Assembly (NCBI GenBank): GCA_000471925.1
Contig: CP006667.1
Location: 4,340,001 to 4,404,000 of the forward strand
Direction: 5' to 3'
From: Ralstonia pickettii DTP0602
GTDB lineage: Bacteria; Pseudomonadota; Gammaproteobacteria; Burkholderiales; Burkholderiaceae
DNA length: 64,000 nucleotides
Positions 54,801 to 64,000 of this stretch are shown here, piece after piece; the stretch's first letter is position 1, and each line of letters opens with the position of its first letter. The position numbers and the translations under genes were made by a program. The notes under the pieces were generated by a model. The model had not been told where the DNA came from, ran no database searches, and saw only the letters and a program-made list of their open reading frames with translations.

Positions 54801-57274
54801 CATTTCCCTCCCTGCGCCGTGGCAGCCCCGGCCTGCGGGCGCCAGCGGCGCAGCAGCAGCGCATTGCTGACCACGCTGACGCTGGAGAATGCCATCGCCG
54901 CACCCGCCACCACCGGGTTCAGCAGCCCGGCCGCCGCCAGCGGAATGCCTACCACGTTGTAGAAAAACGCCCAGAACAGGTTCTGCCGGATCTTGCGCAC
55001 GGTGCGGTGCGAGACCGCCAGCGCATCCGCCACCAGCGCCGGATCGCCGCGCATCAGCGTGATGCCGGCCGCATGCATGGCCACGTCGGTGCCGGTGGAC
55101 ATGGCGATGCCCACGTCCGCCGCGGCCAGCGCCGGCGCATCGTTGATGCCGTCGCCCACCATCGCCACCACCGCGCCGCCCCGCCCCAGCGCCTGTATGC
55201 GCGCGGCCTTGTCCTCGGGCAGTACCTCGGCCTGCACCTCGTCCAGGCCGAGCGCCTGCGCCACGCGCGCCGCCGCGCCGGCGTTGTCGCCGGTCAGCAT
55301 CACGGTACGCACGCCGGCGGCCCGCAGCCGTGCAATGGCTGCCGGTGCGCCGGGCTTGATGGCGTCGCCAAATGCAACCAGGCCGATGACGCGCGGCGGC
55401 GTGGTTTCGACCAGCCACGAGACGGTGCGGCCTTCTTCGCGCAACTTGTCAGCCACTGGCGCCAGCGTACCCGCTTCAGCACCCAGCGTTTCGCGCAGGC
55501 GTTCGCTGCCGAGCTGCAGCGCCTGGCCCGCCACCACGCCGGCGATGCCGCGCCCGGGCAGGGCCTGCACCTCGGTGGCCGGCGCCACGGCAATGCCGCG
55601 CGCCTGTGCCGCGGCCAGCACCGCGCGGGCCAGCGGGTGCTCGCTGCCGGCCTGCAGCGCGGCCAGGCGCGTCAGCAGCGCGCTGCCATCGCCATCTGCC
55701 GGGTCTGCCGCGTGCAGCGCCACCACGTCGGGCTTGCCCACCGTCAGCGTGCCGGTCTTGTCGAACGCCACGACGCTGACGCGGTGGGCAATCTCCAGCG
55801 CCTCGGCGTCCTTGATCAGAATGCCCGCGCGCGCGCCGGCGCCGGTACCGGCCATGATCGCGGTGGGCGTGGCCAGCCCCAGTGCGCACGGACAGGCAAT
55901 CACCAGCACCGCCACCGCATTGAGCAGCGCCGCTTCCCAGTCGCCGGCAAAGAGTCCCCACCCCAGCACCGTCACCAGCGCGATGCCCAGCACCACCGGC
56001 ACGAATACCGCGCTGACCTGGTCGACCATGCGCTGGATCGGCGCCTTGGCCGCCTGCGCGTGCTCGACCATGCGGATGATGCGCGCCAGCACGGTCTCGG
56101 CGCCCACCGCAACGGTGCGCGCGACCAGCAAGCCTTCGAAGTTGATGGCGCCGCCGGTGATGCGGTCGCCGGGCTTCTTCGGCACTGGCACGCTTTCCCC
56201 GGTCAGCATCGACTCGTCGGCGTGGCTGTTGCCTTCGATCACCTCGGCGTCGACCGGAATGCGTTCGCCGGGGCGCACCACAACCTCGTCGCCCACGCGC
56301 ACCGACGCCAGCGGCACGCTCTGCTCCTGCCCGCCGCGGCGCACGCGCGCGGTATCCGGGCGCAGCGCGGCCAGCGCGCGGATGGCATCGGCGGTGTGGC
56401 GCTTGGCGCGCGTCTCCAGCCACTTGCCCAGGCGCACCAGCGTGATCACCACCGCGGCGCTCTCGAAGTACAGGTGTGGCATGGCATCGGCCGGCGTGCG
56501 CCACATCAGCCACAGCGACAGCCCGTAGGCCGCCGTGGTGCCGAGCGCCACGAGCAGGTCCATATTGCCCGCACCCGCGCGCACGGCCTTCCAGCCCGCC
56601 TTGTAGAAGCGCCAGCCGAATACGAACTGCACCGGCGTAGCCAGCAGCCACTGCACCCAGGCCGGCAGCATCCAGTGCACACCGAACCATTCCAGCACCA
56701 TCGGCGCCACCAGCGGCAGCGACAGCGCCGCCGAGATCGCCACCGGCCACGGACCGTCCCGGAACGCAGTGGTGCGCGCGGCCTGCACTGCCTGCGGGGC
56801 CGCTTCTGTGACCGGCGTGGCACCGTAGCCGGCGCGCGCGACCGCGGCCGCCAGCGCCGCGGTGTCCGCCGCGCCGCGCAGCACGGTGACGCTGGCACGT
56901 TCGGTCGCCAGGTTGACCTGCGCGTCCATCACGCCGGGCACGGCGCGCAGCGCTTTCTCCACGCGCGCCACGCACGAGGCGCAGGTCATGTCGGCAATAT
57001 CCAGTTCGATGGTGTCCTGCGGCACCGCATAGCCGGCATCGGCCACGGCGCGGGCGGCGGCGGGCAGCACCGCGCCGGAGTCGGCGCGCAGCGTAGCGGT
57101 TTCGGTCGCCAGGTTCACGGCCACGTCGTGCACGCCCGGCACGCGCGCCAGCGCGTTCTCCACGCGGCGCACGCACGAGGCGCAGGTCATGCCATCGACC
57201 GGCAGGCGCCACTCGGGCGCATCAGCCGCCGGGCGCACGGGCTGGGAAGGAAGGACAGCGCTGGAACTTGGCAT
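54800..57274 (-). CDS. copA: Copper-exporting P1B-type ATPase CopA
   Basis: An 824-residue Cu(I) efflux pump of the inner membrane. Two N-terminal heavy-metal-associated domains each carry MTCASC (about residues 28-33 and 98-103). Membrane segments follow, with the CPC transport motif in [17 protein letters not shown], the phosphorylated Asp505 in [10 protein letters not shown], and [19 protein letters not shown] near the C-terminus complete the catalytic cycle. It is translationally coupled to cueR downstream and faces copZ across a divergent region with a CueR-type operator. All key residues are intact. Confidence 0.97.
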   Translation of the reverse strand: MPSSSAVLPSQPVRPAADAPEWRLPVDGMTCASCVRRVENALARVPGVHDVAVNLATETATLRADSGAVLPAAARAVADAGYAVPQDTIELDIADMTCASCVARVEKALRAVPGVMDAQVNLATERASVTVLRGAADTAALAAAVARAGYGATPVTEAAPQAVQAARTTAFRDGPWPVAISAALSLPLVAPMVLEWFGVHWMLPAWVQWLLATPVQFVFGWRFYKAGWKAVRAGAGNMDLLVALGTTAAYGLSLWLMWRTPADAMPHLYFESAAVVITLVRLGKWLETRAKRHTADAIRALAALRPDTARVRRGGQEQSVPLASVRVGDEVVVRPGERIPVDAEVIEGNSHADESMLTGESVPVPKKPGDRITGGAINFEGLLVARTVAVGAETVLARIIRMVEHAQAAKAPIQRMVDQVSAVFVPVVLGIALVTVLGWGLFAGDWEAALLNAVAVLVIACPCALGLATPTAIMAGTGAGARAGILIKDAEALEIAHRVSVVAFDKTGTLTVGKPDVVALHAADPADGDGSALLTRLAALQAGSEHPLARAVLAAAQARGIAVAPATEVQALPGRGIAGVVAGQALQLGSERLRETLGAEAGTLAPVADKLREEGRTVSWLVETTPPRVIGLVAFGDAIKPGAPAAIARLRAAGVRTVMLTGDNAGAAARVAQALGLDEVQAEVLPEDKAARIQALGRGGAVVAMVGDGINDAPALAAADVGIAMSTGTDVAMHAAGITLMRGDPALVADALAVSHRTVRKIRQNLFWAFFYNVVGIPLAAAGLLNPVVAGAAMAFSSVSVVSNALLLRRWRPQAGAATAQGGK

Positions 57275-57312
57275 GGTTCTGGATCATCGGCAGTGGCTAT
57301 GACTGCATGATG

Positions 57313-57335
57313 GACCTTACCATCATAGGAAGGTC
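57313..57335 (-). promoter_or_regulatory. copA: CueR-type operator/promoter for copA
   Basis: The dyad GACCTTACC...GGAAGGTC spans 23 bp. On the copA strand a TTGACC (-35) and a CATCAT (-10-like) are 19 bp apart with the dyad between them. That long spacer is typical of MerR-family activation. Confidence 0.8.
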
Positions 57336-57390
57336 AAGGCCGAATGCCATGCCGCGGGCGCCATTTTCGTCCATAGCAGATTCCGCTTGC

Positions 57391-57410
57391 GCTTCCCACG
57401 ATAGGAAGGT
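57391..57410 (+). promoter_or_regulatory. copZ: CueR-type operator upstream of copZ
   Basis: CTTCCCACGATAGGAAGG repeats the right half of the copA operator (ATAGGAAGGT) and forms its own dyad. It lies about 60-80 bp before the copZ start, suggesting separate CueR control of copZ. Confidence 0.65.
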
Positions 57411-57470
57411 TCAAACTATGTCTGTCGCGGCGTCCTGCCGCCCTTCCATCTTCTTCAGGAGATTCCAGCC

Positions 57471-57671
57471 ATGATCCAGTTCCAGGTCGAAGGCATGTCG
57501 TGCAGCCACTGCATCGGCGCCATCACGCGCGCGGTGCAGGCAGTCGACCCGGCCGCGAAGGTGAGCGCCGACGTACCCACGCAGGCGGTGCGCGTGGAAA
57601 GCGGCGCCGATACGCTGGCCCTGCGCCAGGCCATCGAGGAAGCCGGCTACCCGGTCAAGTCCTTGGCGTAA
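57471..57671 (+). CDS. copZ: Copper chaperone CopZ
   Basis: A 66-residue heavy-metal-associated domain protein. The metal site GMSCSHC has Cys11 and Cys14. It carries Cu(I) in the cytosol and hands it to the N-terminal domains of CopA or to CueR. ATG 57471 follows AGGAGATTCCAGCC. It is transcribed away from copA from its own CueR-type site. Confidence 0.93.
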   Translation: MIQFQVEGMSCSHCIGAITRAVQAVDPAAKVSADVPTQAVRVESGADTLALRQAIEEAGYPVKSLA

Positions 57672-57691
57672 ACCGCAAGCGTTGCCGAAGC

Positions 57692-57716
57692 AAAAAGGGC
57701 GCCCGGGCGCCCTTAT
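57692..57716 (-). terminator. Bidirectional terminator between copZ and ompW-like gene
   Basis: AAGGGCGCCCGGGCGCCCTT (57695-57714) is a perfect palindrome. Five As at 57692-57696 give a T-tract for the minus-strand gene. It can serve both convergent genes. Confidence 0.85.
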
Positions 57717-57736
57717 GCTTTGTCCGTGTGTCGCGC

Positions 57737-58459
57737 TCAGAAGCGGTAGCCCACATTCAGGAAGGTCACCACCGGATCGATCTTGATCTTGGTGTGCGAC
57801 ACGATCGTTACCGGGCCCGCCTGCGTGGTGAAGGTGGCGCGGGTCGACAGCGGCAGGTACGACACCGACAGGCCGACGAACCAGTTGTCGTCGATGGCGT
57901 AGTTGGCGCCGATATTGAACACCGGGTTCCACGACGGCTTGGCGCTGGCGGTCATGTTGGCGCCGGGCAGGAACTCGTGATTCACGAAGTTCTGGTTGGT
58001 GATGGTCTCGTCGGTGAACCAGGTGTAGTTCACGCCGATGCCGACGTAGGGACGGAATTTGGTCTTGGCGTCGAAAAAGTGGTACTTGACCAGCAGCGCC
58101 GGGCTCCACTGCTTGACCGAACCCAGCTTGCCATACTGGGCGTAGTTGCCGGTGCCCTTGACGTCATGCTTGGGCGGAATGCCGGCGACGATTTCGCCCG
58201 AGATGTTGTCGGTGAAGTAGTGCGTAAAGGCCAGGCCCACGGTGTCGGCGGATTCGATATCGGCGCCGGTGTTGGGGCGGGTCATGCCGACCGGGCGGCC
58301 GTTGATGCTGTCAACGGTCAGCGGATCGGCCGAGCTGTTCGGCATCACGCGGAACCAGCCCATGCTGACGATATTGCTGCCGGCGGACTGTGCTTGGGCG
58401 GCGCCAGCCAGGGCCATGACAGCGCCAGCCACCAGCATCTTCTTATTGGTCGATTTCAT
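57737..58459 (-). CDS. ompW: OmpW-family outer membrane protein
   Basis: A 240-residue outer-membrane beta-barrel protein. The signal peptide KSTNKKMLVAGAVMALAGAAQAQ ends near residue 24. Family landmarks are GLAFTHYFTDNISGEIVAGIPPKHDV, GSVKQWSPALLVKYHF, FRPYVGIGVNYTWF and the terminal strand VTFLNVGYRF with the C-terminal aromatic residue. OmpW forms an eight-stranded barrel for small hydrophobic molecules. ATG 58459 is the start with a proper signal sequence; upstream in-frame codons are not. Confidence 0.92.
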   Translation of the reverse strand: MKSTNKKMLVAGAVMALAGAAQAQSAGSNIVSMGWFRVMPNSSADPLTVDSINGRPVGMTRPNTGADIESADTVGLAFTHYFTDNISGEIVAGIPPKHDVKGTGNYAQYGKLGSVKQWSPALLVKYHFFDAKTKFRPYVGIGVNYTWFTDETITNQNFVNHEFLPGANMTASAKPSWNPVFNIGANYAIDDNWFVGLSVSYLPLSTRATFTTQAGPVTIVSHTKIKIDPVVTFLNVGYRF

Positions 58460-58652
58460 AGTCCTCTTACTCCTCATTCGGTTACTGCGGCATGCATTAT
58501 CCGACTTGCGGGAGCAGAACTGTTTCACCAACGATACAGAATCGTAGAGGCCGAGCCCTAAAGAAAGGGTTAACCACTAAGTAAACACCCGAAAACCGGC
58601 GCGAAGGCCAGTGCTGCGCTGCATCGACGCAACGGCTTGTATCGCACGCCGG

Positions 58653-58680
58653 AAAAAACCCCTCATGTCGATGAGGTTTT
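58653..58680 (-). terminator. Terminator downstream of the sulfatase remnant
   Basis: CCTCAT (58661-58666) pairs with ATGAGG (58671-58676). On the minus strand GGTTTTTTCC follows. It probably served the original sulfatase gene. Confidence 0.7.
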
Positions 58681-58724
58681 ATGGGGCAAGCATGCGATCG
58701 ACCGCCTGCCCCATCGCAATGCAC

Positions 58725-59104
58725 TCAGGGCGTCACGATGCCGAAGTTCGGCTCGAACTTGTCCATCAGCGCCACCCACGCACCCAGCGCCTGCGGGTCG
58801 CCGTCCACGCGTGCGCGGCCGGCCTGGGTCTCGCGCACCTGCGCGCCGCGGATGGTGTACAGGTTGTGGGTGGCGTCCTCGGCGGCGCACAGCGCTTTCC
58901 ACTGCGGCAGGTACAGCAGCATCTCGGCCGGGGCTTCGGTGCTGGGCGCCATCAGGAACTCGATCTGCACACCGTCGATGGTGCGGGTCTCCGTCGCGGT
59001 GAGCGGATCAATCAGGATCAGCCCGGTCTCGCCCTCGATGATCGTCATGTTGGAGATGTCGAAGCCGCGTACCTGGTAGATGCGGTCCGTCACCTGAAAC
59101 CGCG
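58725..59104 (-). pseudogene. Decayed alkylsulfatase (SdsA/YjcS-type MBL fold), fragments only
   Basis: Three pieces of an MBL-fold alkyl sulfatase are fused in one frame. The first is an N-terminal part ([33 protein letters not shown]). The second is a middle part with [31 protein letters not shown] and [12 protein letters not shown]. The third is the C-terminal end ([26 protein letters not shown]). Full enzymes are about 650 residues; only about 125 remain. The metal site (HSHxDHFGG) between the first two pieces and most of the SCP2-like part are gone. Joints lie near 58988 and 58822. The 5' end is cut off near 59104, where a TetR remnant begins. It cannot be active. Confidence 0.75.
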
Positions 59105-59526
59105 AGTTCGGCCAGGAGCTCGCCCTGGACCGGCATGCCGGCAAGACGCCGGCGCAGCGGCTGGAAAACATATTCGACGAGGTGGCGGCGTACTTCGCCG
59201 CGAATCCGGAAGCCAAGGGCGTGGTGCTCGCGCAGCTGTTCTCGGGCAGCGTGCGCCAGGAAATCCGGCGCAGCTGGGACGCGCACGTGCAAGCGCTGGC
59301 CGAGGCGCTGTCAGAGCCCGGCCAGCCAATGTCCGCGGACATGGCGCGACTGATGGTGGCGACCATCCACGGCTGCTACTGCCACTGGTACGCCAGCGAC
59401 CGCAGCGAACCGATGGCCAGCTTCCTGGCGCCGGCGAGCGAGCTGTTCAACGGCTGGCTGCGCGGCCGCGAGCCACACGAGGCTGAAGGCAAGGCCGGCA
59501 CCACGCGCCGGCGCTCATCAATCTAG
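59098..59526 (+). pseudogene. TetR/AcrR-type regulator, C-terminal ligand domain only
   Basis: About 142 residues resembling a TetR-family C-terminal domain ([58 protein letters not shown], then [20 protein letters not shown]). No helix-turn-helix precedes it; the frame is closed by a TGA at 59095 and begins inside sulfatase sequence. A GTG at 59182 could start a 114-residue product, but it would lack the DNA-binding domain. It was probably divergent from the sulfatase gene before a deletion removed both 5' ends. Confidence 0.65.
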
Positions 59527-59530
59527 TGGT

Positions 59531-60493
59531 TCAGGCGGCGCCAGCCCGGCTGGCCAGCACGCAGGCCGCCAGGTCCCACAGCGCATAACCCACGCTCTTG
59601 AACACCAGCGGGCTGCCGGCGCGGGCGCGGATCGCATCGGCCTGCAGGATCGCGGTCTCGAACGGCTGCACCGTGGCCCAGTCGATGCCAGCCTGCAGCA
59701 GGTCCCCCGCCTCGTCTTCGATGCCGAACAGCGTATCGGCCAGCAGCCGGCCGTTGTCCGCGGCGGCATGGCACAGTGCCGGCGGCAGTTCGCACATATC
59801 GGGCCGGAAGGCGCCGACCGCGGCGACGAAGTGATGGTCGCGCCAGAGGCCGCTGTCGAGATCCGGCAGCACCGGCGTGCGGCTGGACGTGACCGTCACC
59901 ACCATCGACACGCGCGCGAGCACCGCCGCGACCGCATCGGTCACCTCGGCTTCGACACCCAGCGTGCGCGCGTGCGCCGCCAGCGCCTCCACCTTGTCGC
60001 GCGTGCGCGAATGCAGCCACACCTTGCGCACGCCCAGCCCCGCCACGAAGGCCTCCAGGTGCGTCAGCGCCTGCACGCCGGCGCCGACGATCAGCAACTC
60101 GCCCTCCGGCCGTGCCGCAAAGCGCTGCGCCGCCAGCAGCGAGACCGCCGCGGTGCGCCGGCCCGTCACGGTGGGACCGTCGAGCATGGCAACGCGTTCG
60201 CCGGTGTGCGCATCGGCCACCACCACTTCGCCGAGGATATTGGGCAGCCCACGCTGCGGGTTGCCGGGATGGACGGTGATGTTCTTGGTCATCACCAGGT
60301 CGCGGTTGCGCGCCGGCATCACCAGCAGCGTGCCCTCGCCGCGCTCGGCATCGCCTACCGGCAGTGCGATGCGCGGCGGCGCCATGGCGGTGCCGTCGCG
60401 TAGTTCGGCCAGCATATCGGCGATGGCCTGCGCCAGTTCGGGATATGGCAGGCGCGCCGCGGTGCTGGCGGCATCGAGGGGGACCAGGGACAT
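59531..60493 (-). CDS. Ornithine cyclodeaminase / mu-crystallin family protein
   Basis: A 320-residue NAD(P)-dependent enzyme. APPRIALPVGDAERGEGTLLVMPA, VMTKNITVHPGNPQRGLPNILGEVVV and the Rossmann motif LLIVGAGVQALTHLEAFVAG are typical. VKVWLHSRTR-like (VRKVWLHSRTRDKVEAL) and AVGAFRPDMCELP also fit. Family members are ornithine cyclodeaminases or ketimine reductases such as delta1-pyrroline-2-carboxylate reductase. The motifs do not decide between them, though the reductase is common in this group. It converges with the TetR remnant 4 bp away. Confidence 0.88.
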   Translation of the reverse strand: MSLVPLDAASTAARLPYPELAQAIADMLAELRDGTAMAPPRIALPVGDAERGEGTLLVMPARNRDLVMTKNITVHPGNPQRGLPNILGEVVVADAHTGERVAMLDGPTVTGRRTAAVSLLAAQRFAARPEGELLIVGAGVQALTHLEAFVAGLGVRKVWLHSRTRDKVEALAAHARTLGVEAEVTDAVAAVLARVSMVVTVTSSRTPVLPDLDSGLWRDHHFVAAVGAFRPDMCELPPALCHAAADNGRLLADTLFGIEDEAGDLLQAGIDWATVQPFETAILQADAIRARAGSPLVFKSVGYALWDLAACVLASRAGAA

Positions 60494-60548
60494 GCGCTCA
60501 CTCCGGCAAGACGTTGGCGAAGCGCCATTATTGCGCAGCCCCGCCCCC

Positions 60549-61562
<1,014 letters not shown>

Positions 61563-61665
61563 CGAGAGGCTCCTGTTGGCCGGCAGCCTGCCGGCGTGTA
61601 CGTCGGATGCAGGCAAGTATGGCCACTCGACCCGCGCGGAAACAACGTGGTACGCTGCATGCATC

Positions 61666-62592
61666 ATGAAGCCAGACTTCACAATCGACGCCGATTCACT
61701 GCCCGCCATGGCCGCATTCACCCGCGTGGCGCGGCTGGGCAGTTTCACCGCCGCCGCAACCGAGCTGGCGGTGAGCCCGTCCGCGATCTCGCAGACCATC
61801 CGCCAGCTGGAAGCACGGCTGGGCGTGCGGCTGCTGCAGCGGACGACCCGCAGCGTGGGGCTGACAGAAGCCGGCGCCGCGCTGCTGGCACGCGTCGAGC
61901 CCGCGCTGGCCGAGATCGGCGCCGCCACCGACGATATCCGCCAGCAGCGCGACATGCCCGCCGGCACGCTGCGCCTGACCACGCCGACCACCGCCGGCGC
62001 GCTGGTGCTGCGTCCGCTGCTGGCCGAATTCATGCGCGCCTGCCCCGGCATTACCGTCGACGTCGTCACGGACGACCGCTTTGCCGACCTGATCGCCGAA
62101 GGCTTCGACGCCGGCCTGCGCCTGGGCGAAGCGCTGCAGCGGGATATGGTGGCCATCCCCGTCACCGGCCCGCTGCGCATGGTGGTGGCTGCCGCACCCG
62201 CCTACCTGTCGCGCCACGGCACGCCGCGCCATCCGCGCGAGCTGCACGCGCACGCCTGCCTGCAGTACCGCTTCGGTCCGCACGGCACCGTCTACCGCTG
62301 GGAGTTCGTGGAGGACGGTCGCACCTTTACCGTCGATACGCGCGCCGCGCTCATCGCCAACGACAAGACGCTGCTGCACCAGGCGGCGCTCGATGGCATG
62401 GGGCTGATCTACGAGTTCCCGGTCCATATCCAGGCCGCGCTCGACAGCGGCCGGCTGGTCACCGTGCTCGATGCCTGGCTGCCGCCGTTCGACGGCTTCT
62501 ACCTGTACTACCCGGGCCGCGTGCTGATGCCGCCCAAGCTGCGGGTGTTCGTCGACTTCCTGAAAGCGCACGCGCCGGTTTCAGCGCTTTGA
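61666..62592 (+). CDS. LysR-family transcriptional regulator
   Basis: A 308-residue regulator of the CrgA/AaeR-like subgroup. The helix-turn-helix is [50 protein letters not shown]. The effector domain begins [25 protein letters not shown] 61666 gives normal length. It is divergent from the aldo/keto reductase gene. Its last 12 bases overlap the 3' end of the convergent pbpC gene. Confidence 0.9.
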   Translation: MKPDFTIDADSLPAMAAFTRVARLGSFTAAATELAVSPSAISQTIRQLEARLGVRLLQRTTRSVGLTEAGAALLARVEPALAEIGAATDDIRQQRDMPAGTLRLTTPTTAGALVLRPLLAEFMRACPGITVDVVTDDRFADLIAEGFDAGLRLGEALQRDMVAIPVTGPLRMVVAAAPAYLSRHGTPRHPRELHAHACLQYRFGPHGTVYRWEFVEDGRTFTVDTRAALIANDKTLLHQAALDGMGLIYEFPVHIQAALDSGRLVTVLDAWLPPFDGFYLYYPGRVLMPPKLRVFVDFLKAHAPVSAL

Positions 62593-64000
62593 GGCAGTGG
62601 CCGGCGCGCGCACCGATGCGCCGCGCACTTCGATGCCGATACGGTCCACCACCTTGCCCGCGGCATCGAGCAGTTCCACCTGGTGCCGCCCCGGCCACGG
62701 GAGCCAAGCCACCTCGCCGCCGCGGCCCAGCGGCTTGCCGTCCATGCGCCAGCTGACCGCGCGCGCGGCCTGCCCCGCCACGCCCTCGGCCTGGAACCAC
62801 ACGCGCTGCGACGCGGGCGGCATGTCGGGATCGAGGGCGAACACGGTGCCGTCGGCCGGGTTGGCGATCACCGGTGCGCTCGGGCGCGCGGCGGGGGCGC
62901 CGACGCTGACGCGCGTGATCGCGGTGCCGGTCAGGAAGACTTCTTCGCGCGCGGGTTCGAGGCCATCGGCAAAAGTCAGCGCCGCGCGCTCCACGCCCGC
63001 GGGCGCCGCGGGCGCGCGGCTGCCTTGCGCGCGGTGCAGCGCTTCCATGACGTCATGCCACACCGGCGCCGCGCCCGACACGCCCGAGACATCGTGCATG
63101 CTGGCACCGCTGGCATTGCCGACCCACACGCCCACCGTATAGCGCTGCGACCAGCCGATGCACCAGTTGTCGCGCATGTCCTTGCTGGTGCCGGTCTTGA
63201 CCGCGGTCCAGAAGCGCGTGGTCAGCGGGCTGTCGAGGCCGAAGGTGCGCGCACGTGCGTGGCGATCGGACAGGATATCGGCGATCACGTAGCTCGCGGC
63301 CGGCTGCATCACCGGTATCATCGCCGGCGCGGGCATGCCTTGCCTGAGCCGCGGCGGCGCGTAGCGCCCGCCGTTGGCCAGCGCGCGATAGGCATTGGTC
63401 AGCGCCAGCAGCGATACATCGGCGCTGCCCAGCGCCAGGCTGTAGCCGTAGTAGTCGCCCGCCTCGGTCAGCGGCAGCCCGAGCGCCACCAGCCGCTTGT
63501 GGAAGCGGTGCGGAGTCACCATCACCAGTGTGCGCACCGCCGGCACGTTCAGCGACGCGGCCAGCGCCGCGCGCGTGCTGACCCAGCCGGCGTAGCGGTG
63601 GTCGTAGTTCTGCGGCACGTAGAGCCCGCCACCAACCGGCAGGTTGACGGGCCGGTCGTCCAGCAGCGATGCCGCGGTGATCCGCTTCTCTTCCAGCGCC
63701 TGTTCGTACAGGAACGGCTTGAGCGTCGAGCCCGCCTGCCGCAGCGCGGCAGCATGGTCCACCTGCGCCGCCGCCGACAGCGCGCCAGACGAGCCCACGT
63801 AGGCCAGCACATCGCCGCTGGCGTTGTCGATCACCACCACCGCGCCGTCTTCGACATTGCGCCCGGTCAGTTCGCGCAGGTGCCGGTCGAGGCTGGCCAT
63901 GGCCGCGCGCTGCAGGCGGGCGTCGAGCGTGGAGGCGATGCGCGCGGGCATCGGCGCACCGGGCGCCAGTTGCGCCCGCGTTTCGCCGACCAGCCGGCGC
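62581..64000 (-). CDS. pbpC: Penicillin-binding protein 1C, C-terminal part (5' end outside window)
   Basis: The gene runs off the right edge; about 472 residues are visible. The transpeptidase domain has the nucleophile motif STLK (in RQAGSTLKPFLYEQAL), SLN and KTGTS (in AVKTGTSKDMRDNWCIGW). A PBP1C-type C-terminal beta domain follows (PVIANPADGTVFALDPDMP; WLPWPGRHQVELLDAAG). PBP1C is a periplasmic, membrane-anchored peptidoglycan synthase; its transglycosylase domain should lie beyond the window. The reading frame stays open from 63951 to the edge. Confidence 0.93.
   Translation of the reverse strand, partial: RRLVGETRAQLAPGAPMPARIASTLDARLQRAAMASLDRHLRELTGRNVEDGAVVVIDNASGDVLAYVGSSGALSAAAQVDHAAALRQAGSTLKPFLYEQALEEKRITAASLLDDRPVNLPVGGGLYVPQNYDHRYAGWVSTRAALAASLNVPAVRTLVMVTPHRFHKRLVALGLPLTEAGDYYGYSLALGSADVSLLALTNAYRALANGGRYAPPRLRQGMPAPAMIPVMQPAASYVIADILSDRHARARTFGLDSPLTTRFWTAVKTGTSKDMRDNWCIGWSQRYTVGVWVGNASGASMHDVSGVSGAAPVWHDVMEALHRAQGSRAPAAPAGVERAALTFADGLEPAREEVFLTGTAITRVSVGAPAARPSAPVIANPADGTVFALDPDMPPASQRVWFQAEGVAGQAARAVSWRMDGKPLGRGGEVAWLPWPGRHQVELLDAAGKVVDRIGIEVRGASVRAPATASKR

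Noticed and set aside
55007..57310. A 767-codon plus-strand frame opposite copA
   Set aside because: Antisense of a conserved ATPase with no recognisable domain; same low-complexity pattern as other shadows.

Overview
The window is GC-rich, dense, single-copy chromosomal DNA from a betaproteobacterium. It most resembles the primary chromosome of Cupriavidus or a close relative in the Burkholderiaceae. The basis is the block mnmG-rsmG-parA-parB-atpIBEFHAGDC with perfect parS sites, several liv-type ABC transporters, a Bug-family (tripartite tricarboxylate) binding protein, trifunctional PutA, and many LysR regulators. This assignment rests on gene content and family knowledge; no database search was run.

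Layout. 1-7.7 kb: end of L-serine dehydratase, a persulfide-dioxygenase-like metallohydrolase, an OsmC protein, a membrane-anchored alpha/beta hydrolase, a glycine-zipper protein, a YbdK-type ligase coupled to a CPA2 antiporter, and a TPR protein. 7.8-9.1 kb: a 1,271-bp element with perfect 26-bp terminal inverted repeats and a 9-bp target duplication. It carries only a prlF-yhaV toxin-antitoxin pair and sits in the terminator hairpin of the adjacent branched-chain amino acid binding-protein gene. 9.1-20.1 kb: that binding protein, putA with its probable operator, priA, hemE, an HSL-type esterase and a CoA-binding protein. 20.1-20.8 kb: an intergenic region with a possible plus-strand structured RNA and the atp terminator. 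20.8-33.4 kb: the ATP synthase operon, parBA, rsmG, mnmG and four parS sites. 33.4-36.3 kb: an N-formylglutamate amidohydrolase-like gene, a Bug protein and a divergent LysR gene. 36.5-48.6 kb: two complete liv-type ABC transporters, one with a fused permease-ATPase, separated by a TauE/SafE exporter and an unrecognised small protein. 49-54.3 kb: GMC oxidoreductase and methylmalonate-semialdehyde dehydrogenase with a divergent LysR gene, then a monoacylglycerol-lipase-like hydrolase. 54.4-57.7 kb: the copper locus cueR-copA facing copZ. 57.7-64 kb: an OmpW porin, a decayed alkylsulfatase/TetR locus, an ornithine-cyclodeaminase family enzyme, an aldo/keto reductase, a LysR gene and the 3' part of pbpC.

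How genes work together. Energy conversion (atp), replication and segregation (parABS, priA) and tRNA/rRNA modification (mnmG, rsmG) form the conserved core. Around it lies amino-acid uptake and catabolism (three liv-type binding proteins, PutA, SdaA, MmsA, OCD-like). The copper module is a self-contained CueR regulon. The most unusual item is the transposase-less, toxin-antitoxin-bearing element at 7829-9099.
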